A program made the translations under genes and the position numbers. From Ascoidea asiatica (Eukaryota > Ascomycota > Saccharomycetes > Ascoideales > Ascoideaceae), in the NCBI GenBank assembly GCA_001600695.1, contig BCKQ01000014.1:289509-353508 (forward strand): a DNA stretch of 64,000 bases. The letters run 5' to 3'. Below the pieces are notes generated by a model. The model was not told the DNA's origin. It worked only from the letters and a program-made list of their open reading frames with translations, and made no database searches. The number at the start of each line of letters is the position of its first letter. Within the stretch, counting starts at the first letter, position 1. Of this stretch, positions 24,623 through 37,357 are shown in pieces.

Positions 24623-26221
24623 TTCTCCTTTACTTATCTTAACAAAAGGACTGACGTTCCTATTGATGGTACCTTTGATAAAACCCTTGTTGGTAAACTT
24701 AATGATGATGATGTCGATGAATACATTCAATTTATTTCAAAAGTAGAAAAATTAAATCAATTCGTTCCTGCTTCTTCAAAAAATCCTCTCTTTAATTCCT
24801 TCATTCACTTTCGTATAAACCCTTTTTAGACTTATTACTGGGAAAAAATCAATCAAAATCAAATTAATCAAGGTGTCTTCTTACGAGCCAAAATTATCGA
24901 GAATTACCAACTCTCTATTCAACCAGAAGAGAAAACTTTCATTGACATTGCAAGAGAAAATAGAACTGAAAGAATTCAATTCTTAAGAAATAATAACCCT
25001 AATAATCTTATTTTCTTTAATTATCCTAATGAATTTTTTACTAAACCTTTTATTAAATCTGCTATTACATTAATCACAAATGATATTACTTCAGACAATG
25101 AAAATTCCAATAATGAAGATAATCAAATTGCAAAACTTCGTTTTGAAGTCATTAATTCTCCAGTCAAAAATTCTGATCATCTTGATACCTTGGTAGACAG
25201 AGTCTTTTCTCTCCTTGAATCTTTCCAATTCATCACTAAAGATCCTTATGGTGGCTTTCTCTTACAAAACGATATTTCACCTCAAAATGAAGCTATCATT
25301 AAACAATTCTGGAATAATAATATTCAAGAAAATCTATATTTCTCTACCCAACAACAAGTGTTCGATGATATTGAGTTTTCAAAACTTAAAGTTCAAGTTT
25401 TAATCATGAAACTTCAAGAGAAAAAATTTGCCCTTGAAGACCCTTTAAATCAATTAGGTTGTATCACTAACTTCAAATTAAGAAATGAAGTTCTGAAAAG
25501 TGCTAATCTACTATGGCAGAAAATTAGAAAATTCTTTATTGAAATCCTTTCATCTGACCACCAAGAATTAATCAAAGATCAAGATAATTATATCAAATTA
25601 ACAAAAAAACTTTTCGATAAAAATGTTTGTAAAGTCATTGCTAAATATTTTATAGGAAACTATATTAGAAGCATTAATACAGATAGTTATAACAGATATA
25701 AAGATAAATTTGGGTCTTTATCATTAAATGATAATGTCAAGTTTATTGTTGAATCCAATTTAATTCCTCCTCAATTATTAAAATCTAGAAATGCTGAAAA
25801 TGACAAATTAATTATCCAAAAGCTTAATAAGAAAAGAAAATTTTCTACTGAAATTTCAGATGCTAATAAAACTACTTTAGGTCAAAACTTTAATTCAAAA
25901 ACTCCTTCACTTAAAAGATTAAAAATTGCTTTTGTTGATGATAATTCTCAAGTTCTTGCTTTAAATAACAAAAAGAATTCCTCTAATATCTTGTCTTCCT
26001 ACACTGATACAGATTATCAAGATATTTTACATATCTCAGAAATCGATGCCCCTGAATTTTTTGCCCTTCCTTTAAAAACTATTCACGATGATGAGTTTTA
26101 TCAATCTCATTCTGAAGGTCGTAAACTTTGCTCTAATTGTAAAGTCTTCAAACACCATCATTCGGTTTGTCCTATATGCCCTACAGACTTAACTAAATTT
26201 TACCAACTTCTAGTCTACTAA
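24623..26221 (+). pseudogene. Gag-like open frame of the copia element, one internal stop
   Basis: One frame is open from after a TAG at 24620 to TAA at 26219-26221, broken only by TAG at 24827-24829 (PF-stop-TYYW). No start ATG is found at the expected place; NKRTDVPIDGTFDK is the first readable segment. The C-terminus carries CSNCKVFKHHHSVCPIC, a possible zinc-binding pair (CxxC...CxxC) unlike the CCHC knuckle of many Gags. The long helical region before it fits a capsid. Gag is inferred from position. A second short frame resumes right after the stop (26225, MAPDNSLF). Confidence 0.6.
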
Positions 26222-26224
26222 AAA

Positions 26225-27823
26225 ATGGCTCCAGATAATTCATTATTTGTTCAATTTTTTGACAAATACTATGCTTCTATTATGAATGTCATTAAAAAAA
26301 CGAAGTGCTCTAAAAAATTTGAAAATTTTGAGAAAAAAGTTTCTTTAATCAAAATTCCTAACATGAATAATCCTTTTAAATTCAATTCTACTATTATTCA
26401 ACTTGACTCTATATCTATTTTTAGAGATTTTTTTCGAGATCTTCCTATTCTATATAGAATTTCTTCCATCAAAATTCCAAAAATTTTCGCTTCTGCTAAT
26501 TATAAAAAATCTTTCAACTCAACTGACATTAAATTAGATTTTCATCGTACATTCAAATATTAAAATTTCGCTAAATTAAATCTTCAATATAACCTCAATT
26601 GTACAAAAATGTTTCTTCATTTTTCATTAACAAAGATATAATATTACCTAAAACCTTATCCTTTTCTATTAATGAAGATCTTTCTCTGGAAAATCCTTTT
26701 CAAGATCTAGGTGTTGCTTTAATTAGATCAAAAGATGTTTCTCCTTTTGATATTCCTGATATTAATGAATCTATTCCTGCAATTAATACTATTAATAACG
26801 ATGAGTCCTCCAAAGATAATCATCATCTTGGTGATAATGATGATATTCATCTCCAAGACTCACCTCGTCTTAAAGCTACTGACAAATATGATTTAACTGA
26901 TGATATCCTTACACTCATTGATTTCAATCAAGCTAATTCTTTACTTGCTAAAATGTATAATTCTGAAAGTTCATTTAAATTGGAATTCACTGCTACTGGC
27001 CATAACAGAATTTTTATAACTCCTCTAAACTTAATTATTCCCTTCAAGTTTATAAAGACTTATTTACTCTTGAGAAAAATACAAACACCATCAACTTCAT
27101 TTTTGACCTTGATTTCAGCTTCGATCTCTTATTAATCAAAAATTTTACAAAACAAATAAATTTTATTTATTCAAACTTTCAAGCTAATCGTGTATCTAAT
27201 GCGTTTAATGACTTCTATTACTGTGAATTTGCTTGTGATAAATTAGTTGATAATCGAGTTTCTATTGACCCTTATGCCAACATTTATACTGCTATCTTAT
27301 TTGAACATCTAATTTACAAATTAAAGAAACATAATACTTCTATACATATTTTTGAAAATCTATCTAAGGAATATAAACTTTCTTACAATCCACCAATTTG
27401 GTTTCCAGGTAAAAATGCTTCTGTATTTTCTGAAAAAATGTTTGTTGGATTTAAAAAATTAAAATGTTCTCCTCATCATAAAATTCAGTGTTATGTTCCT
27501 CAAACTATATTTTACCTGATCTCCTTAATAAATATGGTAATATTTTCAATACTGATGAATCATATAATAAATATAATACAAATACTTCAATGTTCTCTCA
27601 AGTGGTTTTATCTGACAAAACTTTTATTCCAGCTAATGCTAATCTTAAAAATCACTCTTCTAATTCTAAACCTGATAATAAAACTAAACCTTCGTCCACT
27701 AAAGCTGATAATTCAAATAAAAATAACTCCTCTTCTGATTTTACTTCAAATTCCAACACTTATAAAAGTGCTAATAATTTGAATAAAAATAACAAAACTT
27801 ACTACAGGGCGAGGCGTTACTAA
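26225..27823 (+). pseudogene. Second gag-like region, frame-broken
   Basis: It contains three open segments in different frames: 26225-26563, 26599-27135 and, by frame change, about 27140-27823. The middle one is acidic and the last ends in an Asn/Ser/Lys-rich tail (NKTKPSSTKADNSNKNN) followed by YRARRY. No known motif is seen. Being placed between Gag and protease, it may be the rest of Gag or an extra protein specific to this family. Confidence 0.5.
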
Positions 27824-27829
27824 GATCAA

Positions 27830-28331
27830 TACATTCAAATCTATTAATTCTATTAAAAAAGCTAAACTTAACAATCTTGCTTCAAATTCAAGAAATTGCT
27901 TTTCAATACTTTTAGATTCAGGTGCTGATCTTAGTGTAACTGGAAATAATTATATATTACATAATTATATATCTTTTAACTCTTCAAATACTAAAACGAT
28001 TTACAATTATTCTCGTTCTCCTATTCAATTAATTGGATAAGGTGATATCATTGGATACATTGTAGTTAATAACAAAATTATATAGATGACTTTCTCAAGT
28101 GTTTACTATACTCCCGATGGATCTGATACTGTTATAACTCCTCTTCAACATTCTGATATCATTGGTTTTAAAACTGATAAATTTGGCCTTGAGTGTTGGA
28201 CCTATGATGATCATAATAACAAATTAATCATTGCGAATTGTCAATTAAATAACACCTCAACTAGTTTTTCTTTAAATTTCTTCAAATCCTATAATTCTTG
28301 CTTAAATAATTTTATTGAAAGTTTACTCTAA
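27830..28331 (+). pseudogene. Aspartic protease remnant of the copia element
   Basis: LLDSGADLSVTGN near 27906-27945 is the catalytic D-S-G motif of retroelement proteases. The frame continues through PIQLIG, then TAA at 28038 (a CAA to TAA change would explain it) and TAG near 28083, before 28086-28331 stays open. The integrase N-terminal HHCC zinc region should follow but is only partly visible. Confidence 0.7.
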
Positions 28332-28439
28332 TTTGAGAATTAATTCTTTAAAAAATAACTTTCAGATCCATCATAAATTCAATCATCTTCCCCTTACTAG
28401 TATAATAAAACTCATTGATACTAATGCAATTAATCCCAA

Positions 28440-29325
28440 AAATCCTAAGATTTCGAATAAAGACTTTACTTGCGAAATCTGACAAAGATATAATACTAAT
28501 GAGAACATTGCTTCAAAATCAAGATTTGTTGCTACTAAACCTAATCAAATAATTCAAGTTGATGCTATTGGTCCCATATCTCCTATTAGTACCTCAGGTT
28601 ATAAATACATTCTAGTTATTTTTGATAAATTTACAAAGTTTATTTATGCCAAACCTATAACCTATAAAGGAGAATCTCCCATCTATTTAACATTTTTTCT
28701 TAACCATCTACAAAACATTTTCCAATATAAAGCTACTTTTTTACTCAATGATCAAGGTGCTGAATTTGTAAATAATTTAATTAATCAAAAATTGTTCTTG
28801 GATGGAAGTCATCAAACATCTACTGTTGGCTACAGAAGTATTCAAAATGGTCTTGCTGGGAGAGCTAATAGAACCTTGTTCACTATATGTAAAACCTTAT
28901 TAGATTCTTCAGGTCTTCCTGATGAATTTTGGGAATTTGCTATTTTTGCTTCGATGGATTGGGATAACAAATCTCTATATAATAATAACAAAATTACTCC
29001 CCTCGAATTGCAATATAACTATAAACTTTCAATTCACCAATTTTATGAATTTGGTTCATTAATTTTTACAACTAAGGAGTCTGTTCGACTCCAAAGTTCT
29101 AAAACTTCTAAACAAGGTAGAGGCATTTATCTTTGTGAACATAGATCTCAACTTGGTCACCTTTATCTAAATCTTGATTTTATGAAAATCATGATTACAG
29201 TTGGCATAGATCAAGACAAAAAACAGAGACTATTCAAAGATCTCAATATAACATTAGAGTTAAACAAAATTCAAATAATTCCTCCTGATTCTAAAAGAAA
29301 TTCAATCCATTCTGTTTCTGCCTAA
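28440..29325 (+). pseudogene. Copia integrase remnant with altered DDE triad
   Basis: After a TGA at 28480 (CEI-stop-QRYN; the family has a zinc-binding Cys around here) the frame is open to 29325. VDAIGPISPIS holds the first catalytic Asp (28561-28563). NDQGAEF holds the second (28750-28752). Thirty-six codons later, exactly where DD35E needs Glu, codon 28858-28860 is GGG: the family motif NGxAERxNRTL reads NGLAGRANRTL. The following LPDEFWEFA and ITPLEL segments are typical of copia integrases. The enzyme would lack its third metal ligand. Confidence 0.88.
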
Positions 29326-30330
29326 CATAATGACTTTCAACCTCCAGTTAAAGTTTCTTTCAAAAAATCTGATTACTATGAAACTAAAGGGTATTTTCCT
29401 GATTATAAACTTAGAATTTCAAATAATGGGTCTGATAATTCCTGTAATAAATTTATTGATGTTAATGGGAACTCTTTACTAAATACCATTACTTCTGACT
29501 TGATTAATAGATCTAATACCTCTTACACAAATAATAAAAATGTTTCCCCTTCCTTTTTACCAAATAACCCCTCCAAACCTTCTTCTTCAAATCAGGTTAC
29601 ATTCAGTTTTCCTACATCTATACAACTAGTCAATAAAAATAAATTATCTCAAAGAAAAATTCCTTCTTATCAGTCAATTGAAAATAAAACTAACACCTTC
29701 ATCTCTGAAATTTTAAAAAACTCAATTGACACAACTCCTAAACCTCCCTCTTTTTTTCCTATCTCACCTAGCTTAATAAACTCACCGTTTAAACATGATT
29801 TAAATGATTCTGATACAAACGTCTCTAATAATTAATCTTTTCCAAAAAACTTGGATAAAAATAACTCGATATCTGAATTGAATAAAATTAATTTTAAGCT
29901 ATCTAATGAAAACTCTTTAACTCCTAACCCAGCTTTTTTATCTAATCAAGTAACATCTTCGGATAAAGTTTCTATTTTTCCTATTAATAAAAATCTTAAA
30001 TCGTCAAATATAGATTTTATAAAACCTTCCTTTCAAAATGAAAACTCTACTACAACTCCCTGTAAAAACTCTTCTATTAAAATCTCCAATCATAATGGCT
30101 CCATATCTTTTAATCCAGTATTCATTTTTAATAAAAATGATTATTCAGATGACCTTAATCCAATTCTAAACTATAGCAATAATTTACTATCTCAAATCTC
30201 TAAATATAATTCAAATAAATCTACTGTTAATTGTTTATTAAACTCTGAGTTATGTCAAAATGACCTTTGTTCTGTATTCAATAAAAACTAAAATAATACT
30301 AATAAACGTTATTGTAATTATACAATCCCT
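29326..30330 (+). pseudogene. Linker region between integrase and RT
   Basis: Two open segments (29500-29835 and 29851-30291) encode Ser/Asn/Pro/Lys-rich low-complexity protein without a motif. Such linkers are common between integrase and RT in Ty1/copia elements. Stops at 29323, 29833 and 30289 interrupt it. Confidence 0.6.
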
Positions 30331-30566
30331 AAAGCTATTCCAATCGAGAATGATGGTTCATTCNTAACACCTGTTTCTGTTGAGGAAGAACTTCTCCATT
30401 TATATCAATCCAATACATTAGATGAAGTANTAATAAATGGAAAATTTTAAAGCCATTCCAATCGAGAATGATGGTTCATTCCTAACACCTGTTTCTGTTG
30501 AGGAAGAACTTCTCCATTTATATCAATCCAATACATTAGATGAAGTAGTAATAAATGGAAAATTTT
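30331..30566. repeat. 118-bp perfect tandem duplication with two N bases (likely assembly artefact)
   Basis: 30331-30448 and 30449-30566 are the same apart from one T/C difference (30336 vs 30454) and two N (30364 and 30430), both in the first copy. 118 is not a multiple of three, so the duplication itself shifts the pol frame. These are the only ambiguous bases I noticed in the window. Confidence 0.9.
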
Positions 30567-31592
30567 CCTCTGAATCAAAAAATTTTATTAATAAGTTGTC
30601 TCAAACACCTCTTACATTTGGATCATCTTCTTTGTATGAAATTCTAGATCACAATATTGGAGGCCACTATATAAGAAACAGCAAAAAATTAAATCAGGAA
30701 CCAGTAAATTTTAAGGCAATTCAAGATTTACCATCCAATATTCAAAAACTTTGGCTTGAAGCTTGTACTCGTGAGTTCAATTCCTTCAATGAATTCAAAG
30801 TTTGGCAACTAATCCCAAAACCTATCAATAAAGTTCCAATTTTGAGAGGAAGATGGATACTTAAAATGAAGTATATTCCTGAATTAAAACCAAAAGCAAG
30901 ATGGGTAATTCAAGGTCATCGTCAAAAACCTGGAAGAGACTTCGGTGAGACTTATGTACCTGTGTGTCCTAATGAGATTTTTTTCACATTAATTACAATA
31001 TGTGCTCAAAAAAATTGGTTTGTTGAAACTGGAGATGTTCCTTCAGCCTTTCTGAGAGGTAAACTTAAAGAAACACTTTATGTTCATCAACCTGAAGGGT
31101 TTATTAACAAACAATATTCTAATTATATATCCAAAAAAACTTGAAGTATTTATGGCCTTCATCAAGCACAAAGAGAATGGTATCTACAATTAAAGAACCA
31201 GTTAAAATCCAAATTCTATACTCAAGATGAAAAGGTATCCTGTATATTCTATAAATCTAGACCAAAGATAGAAGATCTTTGGTCTAATAATAGTTGCTGT
31301 CTATGTTGACGACATTTTCTTTACTGCTTCTTCAATGAAAGCTATGGAAATTACTAAAACTAATTTTAAACAATTGTTCAATATCAAATTATTAGGTGAA
31401 TTAAAAAATTTTCTTGGACTACAAATTGAATACAACAGAGACAAGGGTTATATATTCTTAAATCAAGAAAAATATTCTGATCAATTAATGGATACTTTCT
31501 TAATCAATTCAAACAAAGATAGTATCAATGTACCATATAATCACTCATTTAAAACTCTTAAAATCATTCCTGAAAAAGATAAAAATTTTTAA
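30567..31592 (+). pseudogene. Copia reverse transcriptase remnant
   Basis: EFNSFNEFKVWQLIPKP starts the RT, then RGRWILKMKY, KARWVIQGHRQKPG, FVETGDVPSAFLRGKL (the catalytic Asp of the VxDVxxAFL motif) and LYVHQPEGF. TGA at 31142-31144 falls just before SIYGLHQAQREWY. A frame change follows before AVYVDDIFF at 31296, where both Asp of YVDD are present, and then KLLGELKNFLGLQIEY. Catalytic residues survive, but the frame is broken at least twice. Confidence 0.9.
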
Positions 31593-31595
31593 GAA

Positions 31596-32382
31596 ATGAA
31601 ACGATTTCCTTATGCCCAAATAGTTGGAAGTTTGATTCATTTATCTAGATTTTCTCGACCAGACATAACAAAATCTGTTCACATTTTAACCAGACATATG
31701 GTCAATTATAATGAATCTCATTACAAAAGTGATTTTCATATCCTTAAATATATAAGAAGCTCAATCACATTGGGCCTCTAGTTTCATAGATCTAATGAAA
31801 ATAAATTAATTACCTTCTCCGATGCTAATTATGCTGCTGGTGCTCAATCTGTTATTGGTACTATTACAATGTATGGTAATATACCTTTTACCTGGGGTTC
31901 TAAATTTCAAGCTGTTCCTCCTCAATCTTCCTCAGATTCACAACTGCAAGCTCTTGCATATAGCACTAACAACACCAGATACCTTGCGTGGTTCATCCCA
32001 AGACTTGCTTGCACATATTCCGAGGACACAATTAACAGGTTTAACGAAAAATCAAATTTTAACTCAAGTTTCTAATTAGCTATTAGAAATAAATTACCTA
32101 TCAAAATGTTTCTACTTCAATTTTCGTTGATAATAAAGGTGCTATTTGTTGCACAACTGATAGTGGGAAACTTAAAGCTAAAGCTGATATCAAACAAGGA
32201 TATTTATTAATTTCTGACAGAATCTATAAAAAAGAACAAAAGCTCGAATATGTTAACACTTTAAATATTATTGCTGATGTTTTTCCAAAATTTCCCACTC
32301 AAGCATCCTTTCATCATGTAGCGCAATTCACAGTTTCTAAACCACCAGTTAGAATTTCTGAAATTTTATATTTATATGCCTA
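31596..32382 (+). pseudogene. Copia RNase H and pol C-terminus remnant
   Basis: YAQIVGSLIHLSRFSRPDIT is the segment joining RT to RNase H. The RNase H follows with TFSDANYAAG, then FTWGSKFQAVPPQSSSDSQL, where the usual SSxEAE reads SSSDSQ. After further frame breaks, VDNKGAICC and NIIADVFPKFP correspond to DNxGA and NxADIxTKxL near the end of copia pol. The reading ends at TAA 32380-32382. Stops near 31779 and 32074 interrupt it. Confidence 0.85.
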
Positions 32383-33057
32383 ATTAGATAGATTGTTTAA
32401 TAATAGTCTTCTGGAATTGATACATGTTTAATAAAATTCTCGCTGAACCTAAATACAACTGTCAACCTGCTACGGAAATATGAAATAAGACTCTTTTGAT
32501 AAATTATTTTGATGCTTTATAAATAATTTAAATTTCCAATAAGACCCTTTTACAGATTAAGTTAATTTTATTACCATCGGCTATATCCGATTATACTTTT
32601 AGTTTCTTGTCTATTAATGTTTTGATTTTGATTTATTTCATTTGGTATTATTTATGCTGCTCTTCTTTAGCTGAGCACCTTCTTTTGATTTGTTTCTCTT
32701 GCACTAAAGATTAAAAACATTTTCAGTGTTCGTGGCTTGAGGTGGTGCATTTCAATACAATCTCTAGTAGGTCTTTTTTTCCTGCTTACATTTATTTTAA
32801 TTTTTTTTGTTTTTTTTTTCAATTCTTTCTCCTGTTTTTTTCTTCTTTCTCGTCAGTTGTTATTTACTGGTAAACAAAGATTTTTTTATTGTTTTATTTC
32901 TTGCATGATTTCTTGTTACAACATTCCTTACTCCATGATAAATTGCTTATTAGAAAATGGAGGTGAAGGTCATTGAGTAAGACACAACTACTTTATTTTT
33001 AAGAGCTCACTCTCCTTAACAGTCATCATTCACCAAACATTCCTGTTTATGGACGTG
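32383..33057 (+). other. 3' non-coding part of the retroelement
   Basis: No gene is seen. A purine-rich stretch at about 32952-32968 (AAAATGGAGGTGAAGG) could be a displaced polypurine tract, though it lies about 90 bases before the 3' LTR. Confidence 0.3.
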
Positions 33058-33281
33058 AATTAAATTACACTAACCAAGCCGCTGTGTGGCCAATAAACTT
33101 TGTCTAACTATGTGATCCTTATAACATGTGACATTTGTTAGAAGAGTCACATGATCACCCAAAACATGCTCGGTTTATGTTTTAGGTAACAATTTAAGTT
33201 GTCAATCTGCAAAGACAAAACTTAGTCATCTTCTAACCACTTTTATAGTTAGTAAGACAAAATATACTTATATTGTTTATT
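33058..33281 (+). repeat. 3' LTR of the copia element
   Basis: This is the partner of 22743-22966. Similarity ends at TTGTTTATT, after which the flanks differ (GGATATT at left, CTTATCG at right). Confidence 0.9.
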
Positions 33282-34709
33282 CTTATCGTCGTTTATTCTT
33301 ATCTTTTTGATCTGCTTCCTTCCTTTATCTTATCTCTGATCACATGAGCGTCTTTCTTCTTTCATCTTTCATCATTTCTTCTTCATTACTCCTGATTCAT
33401 TCTGACTATCAACGTTCTTTTACTTGACAGTTTCACATCATCAATATTCCTTTACACTCAATTTAATTATATTATATCAATATATACTAATTCATTATGT
33501 ATTATATTAGATTATAATATATATAATATATAATAATATTAGGTATGTATTTCTTATACTAATATAATTTTAATTTTATTCAATTTAATTAATCTTGATT
33601 GATTACAAGTTTAAAATTTTATTCAAATTTTAGATTTTTTTAATTTTTTTTACAATAATAATTATAATAATTTAAATCAAATAGAAATTGAATTGTATTA
33701 AAACATTTGGAATAATAAAAAAGTTATAAAATTAATAAAATTTGAAATTTTAATAAAATTTTAAACTTGTAATTAATGATGATTAATTAAGAAGATGAAC
33801 TAGTTTAATGAAATTAAAAAAAAAAAAAAGTAGATTTTGTAGGAGAGGGATCGCAAATTTTTTTTTTCCAATCTGATTAAATTGGATTTAACCGAATATC
33901 GTTTTTAATAAATTACATAGTCAAATTTGCAGTTTTCGTTAAACAAAAAAAAAAAAATTCTAATTCTAATGAAATAAGAAATAACTAAGTTATCAACTCA
34001 AAGAACGCAATAGTTTGATAATTCAAATTACCAATGTTCTTCTATATTTTATACTTAGTTGCTACTGAATCACTATTATTATAGTTTTAAGCTAAAATGG
34101 TAATTTCCTAAGCAAAAATATTAAGCTTCATAAAACGCTTGTACACTGAAAATCCAAGTTTAAATCAAGTAAGCAATCAATATCTAGTTCTATTTGATCA
34201 ATCTTTCTATCAATTATTATCTTTACAATACCAAAATAGTATTTGATTTATATTCTGCATTCTTCAGCTTAAACAAATCTGCATTTCTTCGTTCTTTCAA
34301 TCGTTGCTTGTTTTGTACTTTGTTTCGGTTTTGGTTCAGTTTTTGCCACTTTTTCGTCAACTGCAAACAAAGTTGCAACCACGTGACTGTTTTTTGTAAG
34401 TTCTTGCGTTTTTGAACTTGGATTTTTTGTAAATTTGACCAAATGAATTGACAAAATGTGAATTTAAACTTACAAAATCCTTAAATTTGATATTAAATTG
34501 TATTTAAGTACCATTTCTTGTCAACGGACACTTTTTATTTATAATATAATCAATAAAAGATTGTAGAAGAAAATGTTATTGAAATAAATATTATTATGAA
34601 TATAGATATATAAATGTTGATAATGATATTTTATATGAAAGAGATGAAAGAAATGTAAGAAAAATTCAATATTGAAATATATTGTAATATAAATTATAGT
34701 GAACATGAA

Positions 34710-34756
<47 letters not shown>

Positions 34757-34943
34757 AATAAAATAATGAAAAAAAAATCTATAGAACCATTACCTTTCAA
34801 TTAAAAAAAAAAAAATAGAAACACTCCAATAGTATTAAATATAATATTTAATAAAATATTAAAATTAACTAATTTACTTAAAAATTCTTTTACCCCAGTT
34901 GAAAAATTAAATCAATCTCATTATAATTATAATTATAAATATA

Positions 34944-34978
<35 letters not shown>

Positions 34979-35065
34979 GAATTTAACATAAACATTTTTA
35001 AGATAAATATTTTCAGTTACATATATACAATAATTTTATTTCATTAAACCAAAAAAAAGATCAAT
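33282..35065. other. Intergenic, very AT-rich, no gene
   Basis: It contains many A and T runs, an AAAT microsatellite at about 34708-34757 and an ATT run at about 34942-34977. Two overlapping open frames near 34194-34454 on opposite strands show no recognisable protein and are probably chance. Confidence 0.6.
34708..34757 (+). repeat. AAAT tetranucleotide microsatellite
   Basis: About twelve uninterrupted AAAT units. Confidence 0.9.
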
Positions 35066-35878
35066 TCAATTTTCTTCATTTGGACTTTTCTTTATTAAAT
35101 TTGATTTTAATCTATTATTTTCATTAGAAATTAAATTAAAATTTTTATATTTATAAAATTTTTCAATTGAATTAAAATTTAAAGATGCATTAAATGCAGA
35201 AATTAAAATTTCATCATTTTTATTTAAAATTTTATAATTTTTAATCATTTTATCATTTAAAATTTTATAATCTTTAAAATTAAATTTTTCAATTAATGAA
35301 TCTTCATAAAATGAAACATAATAAATTTTATTTTTAAATTTATTTTTAAGTTTTTTTATAGAACTTTTACGTGAATTAATAATTGAAAAATTTTGATCAA
35401 TTATCATTCCTGGCCAAATTAAATCTTTTTCAAATTTAATTAAAACTCTATCTCCAACTTTTATATCTAAATTAATATAATTTTCATCATTATCTTCATT
35501 TGCCTTTATATTGATATTCTCTGTTGGACTCTCCATTAAGATTTCATGTTCAATTGAATTTTCTAATTTTATTTTACTTTTTATTGAAGTATCATTTTCT
35601 TCTTCAATTTCCATTTCCATTTCATTTTCATTTTCATTTTCATTTTCATTTTCATTTTCATTTTCATCTCTAGTTAAAATGTTACTTGAGCTTGTAAAAT
35701 TTTCCGTTTTTACTTTTTTTTTAATTAATGAATCTTTTTTATAATTATAAAATTTTTCAAGAGTATTAAATTTTAAAGAATCTTCATAAGCAATAATTAA
35801 ATTTTTATTTTTTTGATGATTTTTTTTTTTTGTAAATAATAATTTTGAATTTTTTTTATATTTATGTTTAATTAATGA

Positions 35879-35937
<59 letters not shown>

Positions 35938-36635
35938 CAGTATTACCATTATTTGAAATATTATTATTATTTTTTAATAAAAATTTTCTAATTAAATCAT
36001 CAGATAATCTTAAAATATCTTTACCTTTACAATTTGACCAATGAAAAGTTGAATCATTATAAAACCAAATTAATAATGAATTTTCATTTTTTTTTTTTTG
36101 AAGTAAATATTCTGAAGCAAATTCTGAATTAACAATCATTGCAGGCCATGAAGGATATGATGGAACTTTAAATAAAATTCTTTCACCAATTTTAAAATCT
36201 CCAGTTTCAATTTCATTTCCTTCATCATTATATTCTTCTTCTTCTTCTTCCTCTTCTTGATTAATCTCTAAGCTTGAATTTTCATCATCTGCAATAGAAG
36301 GATCTTCAATTGAAGTAGAAAGTTGTTCATTTTTTATTTCATTTTCTTCATTATTAATTGAATTTTTTTTAATATTGGTATCATCAATAATATCCTCATT
36401 TTTCTTCAATCTTTTATTATTAATGATATTATTTTCATTATTATTAATAATATCATTATCATTATAATATGGATGATTATTATTTATATAACTATCTATA
36501 TCAGTTATTTCATTATCATTATCAATAACATTATAATTATTATTTTTATTATTAGAATATAAATCATTATCATAAGGAGGAGTTAAAATATCATTTTTAT
36601 TAATATTTTTATTCATTTTGTTGTTATTTTTGTTC

Positions 36636-36674
<39 letters not shown>

Positions 36675-37304
36675 GATATATTAGTATTAGTTAATTGATC
36701 AGAATCATCAGGATCTAAAATTAAAGAATTTAAATGATTTCTTTTCCTTTTTCTATTATTATTGTTGTTACTTTTATTGAAAGTGATATTATGAATACTA
36801 TTAATATAATTATTATTGAAATGAATATTATTATTAATTATAATTTCATCATCATTTAAATCATTTTCATTTTCAGATTCAATAGAAATTGAATTATTGA
36901 TTGAATTATTGATTGAATTAGTGATTAAATTATTATTAAATGATTTATCTTTATCAATTATTTTATTAATTAAAGGAGATTGAAATTCAAATTCATAATC
37001 CGGTTCAATTTCTTCATGTACTTCTTCATGTTCTTTTACTACTTCTTCGGAAAGTATATCCGGATCCTCTTCTTCTTCTTCTTCTTCTTCTTCTTCTTTT
37101 GGTTTTTCTTTTGGTTTTTCTTTAATATCAATTATAATATCACTATCATAATCATTATCATCATAATCATTATCATTATTATCATTAATATTTGGAATTT
37201 TAAAATTTTTATAATTATAAAATTTAATTAAATTATTAAATTTTTTTGCATGTTTATAAGCAAGTATTAAATTATTATTAATTAAATTATCATTATTATC
37301 AAGA

Positions 37305-37357
<53 letters not shown>

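Larger units (their letters stand above)
22743..33281 (+). mobile_element. Ty1/copia-type LTR retrotransposon, full length but inactive
   Basis: Two LTRs (22743-22966 and 33058-33281) frame a 10.1 kb interior on the plus strand, in this order: leader with repeats, gag-like open frames, aspartic protease (LLDSGADLSVTGN near 27910), integrase, RT with YVDD, and RNase H. Integrase before RT defines Ty1/copia. At least ten stops or frame changes, an altered integrase catalytic residue and about 10% LTR divergence show long inactivity. The length exceeds the usual 5-6 kb, mainly because of the 1.6 kb leader, a long gag region and a long, low-complexity linker between integrase and RT. No target-site duplication was found. 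Confidence 0.9.

Noticed and set aside
25493-26692. CTG codons as evidence for a changed CUG code
   Set aside because: The few CTG codons seen lie in non-conserved places, several in the dead retroelement, and do not distinguish Leu from Ser or Ala.
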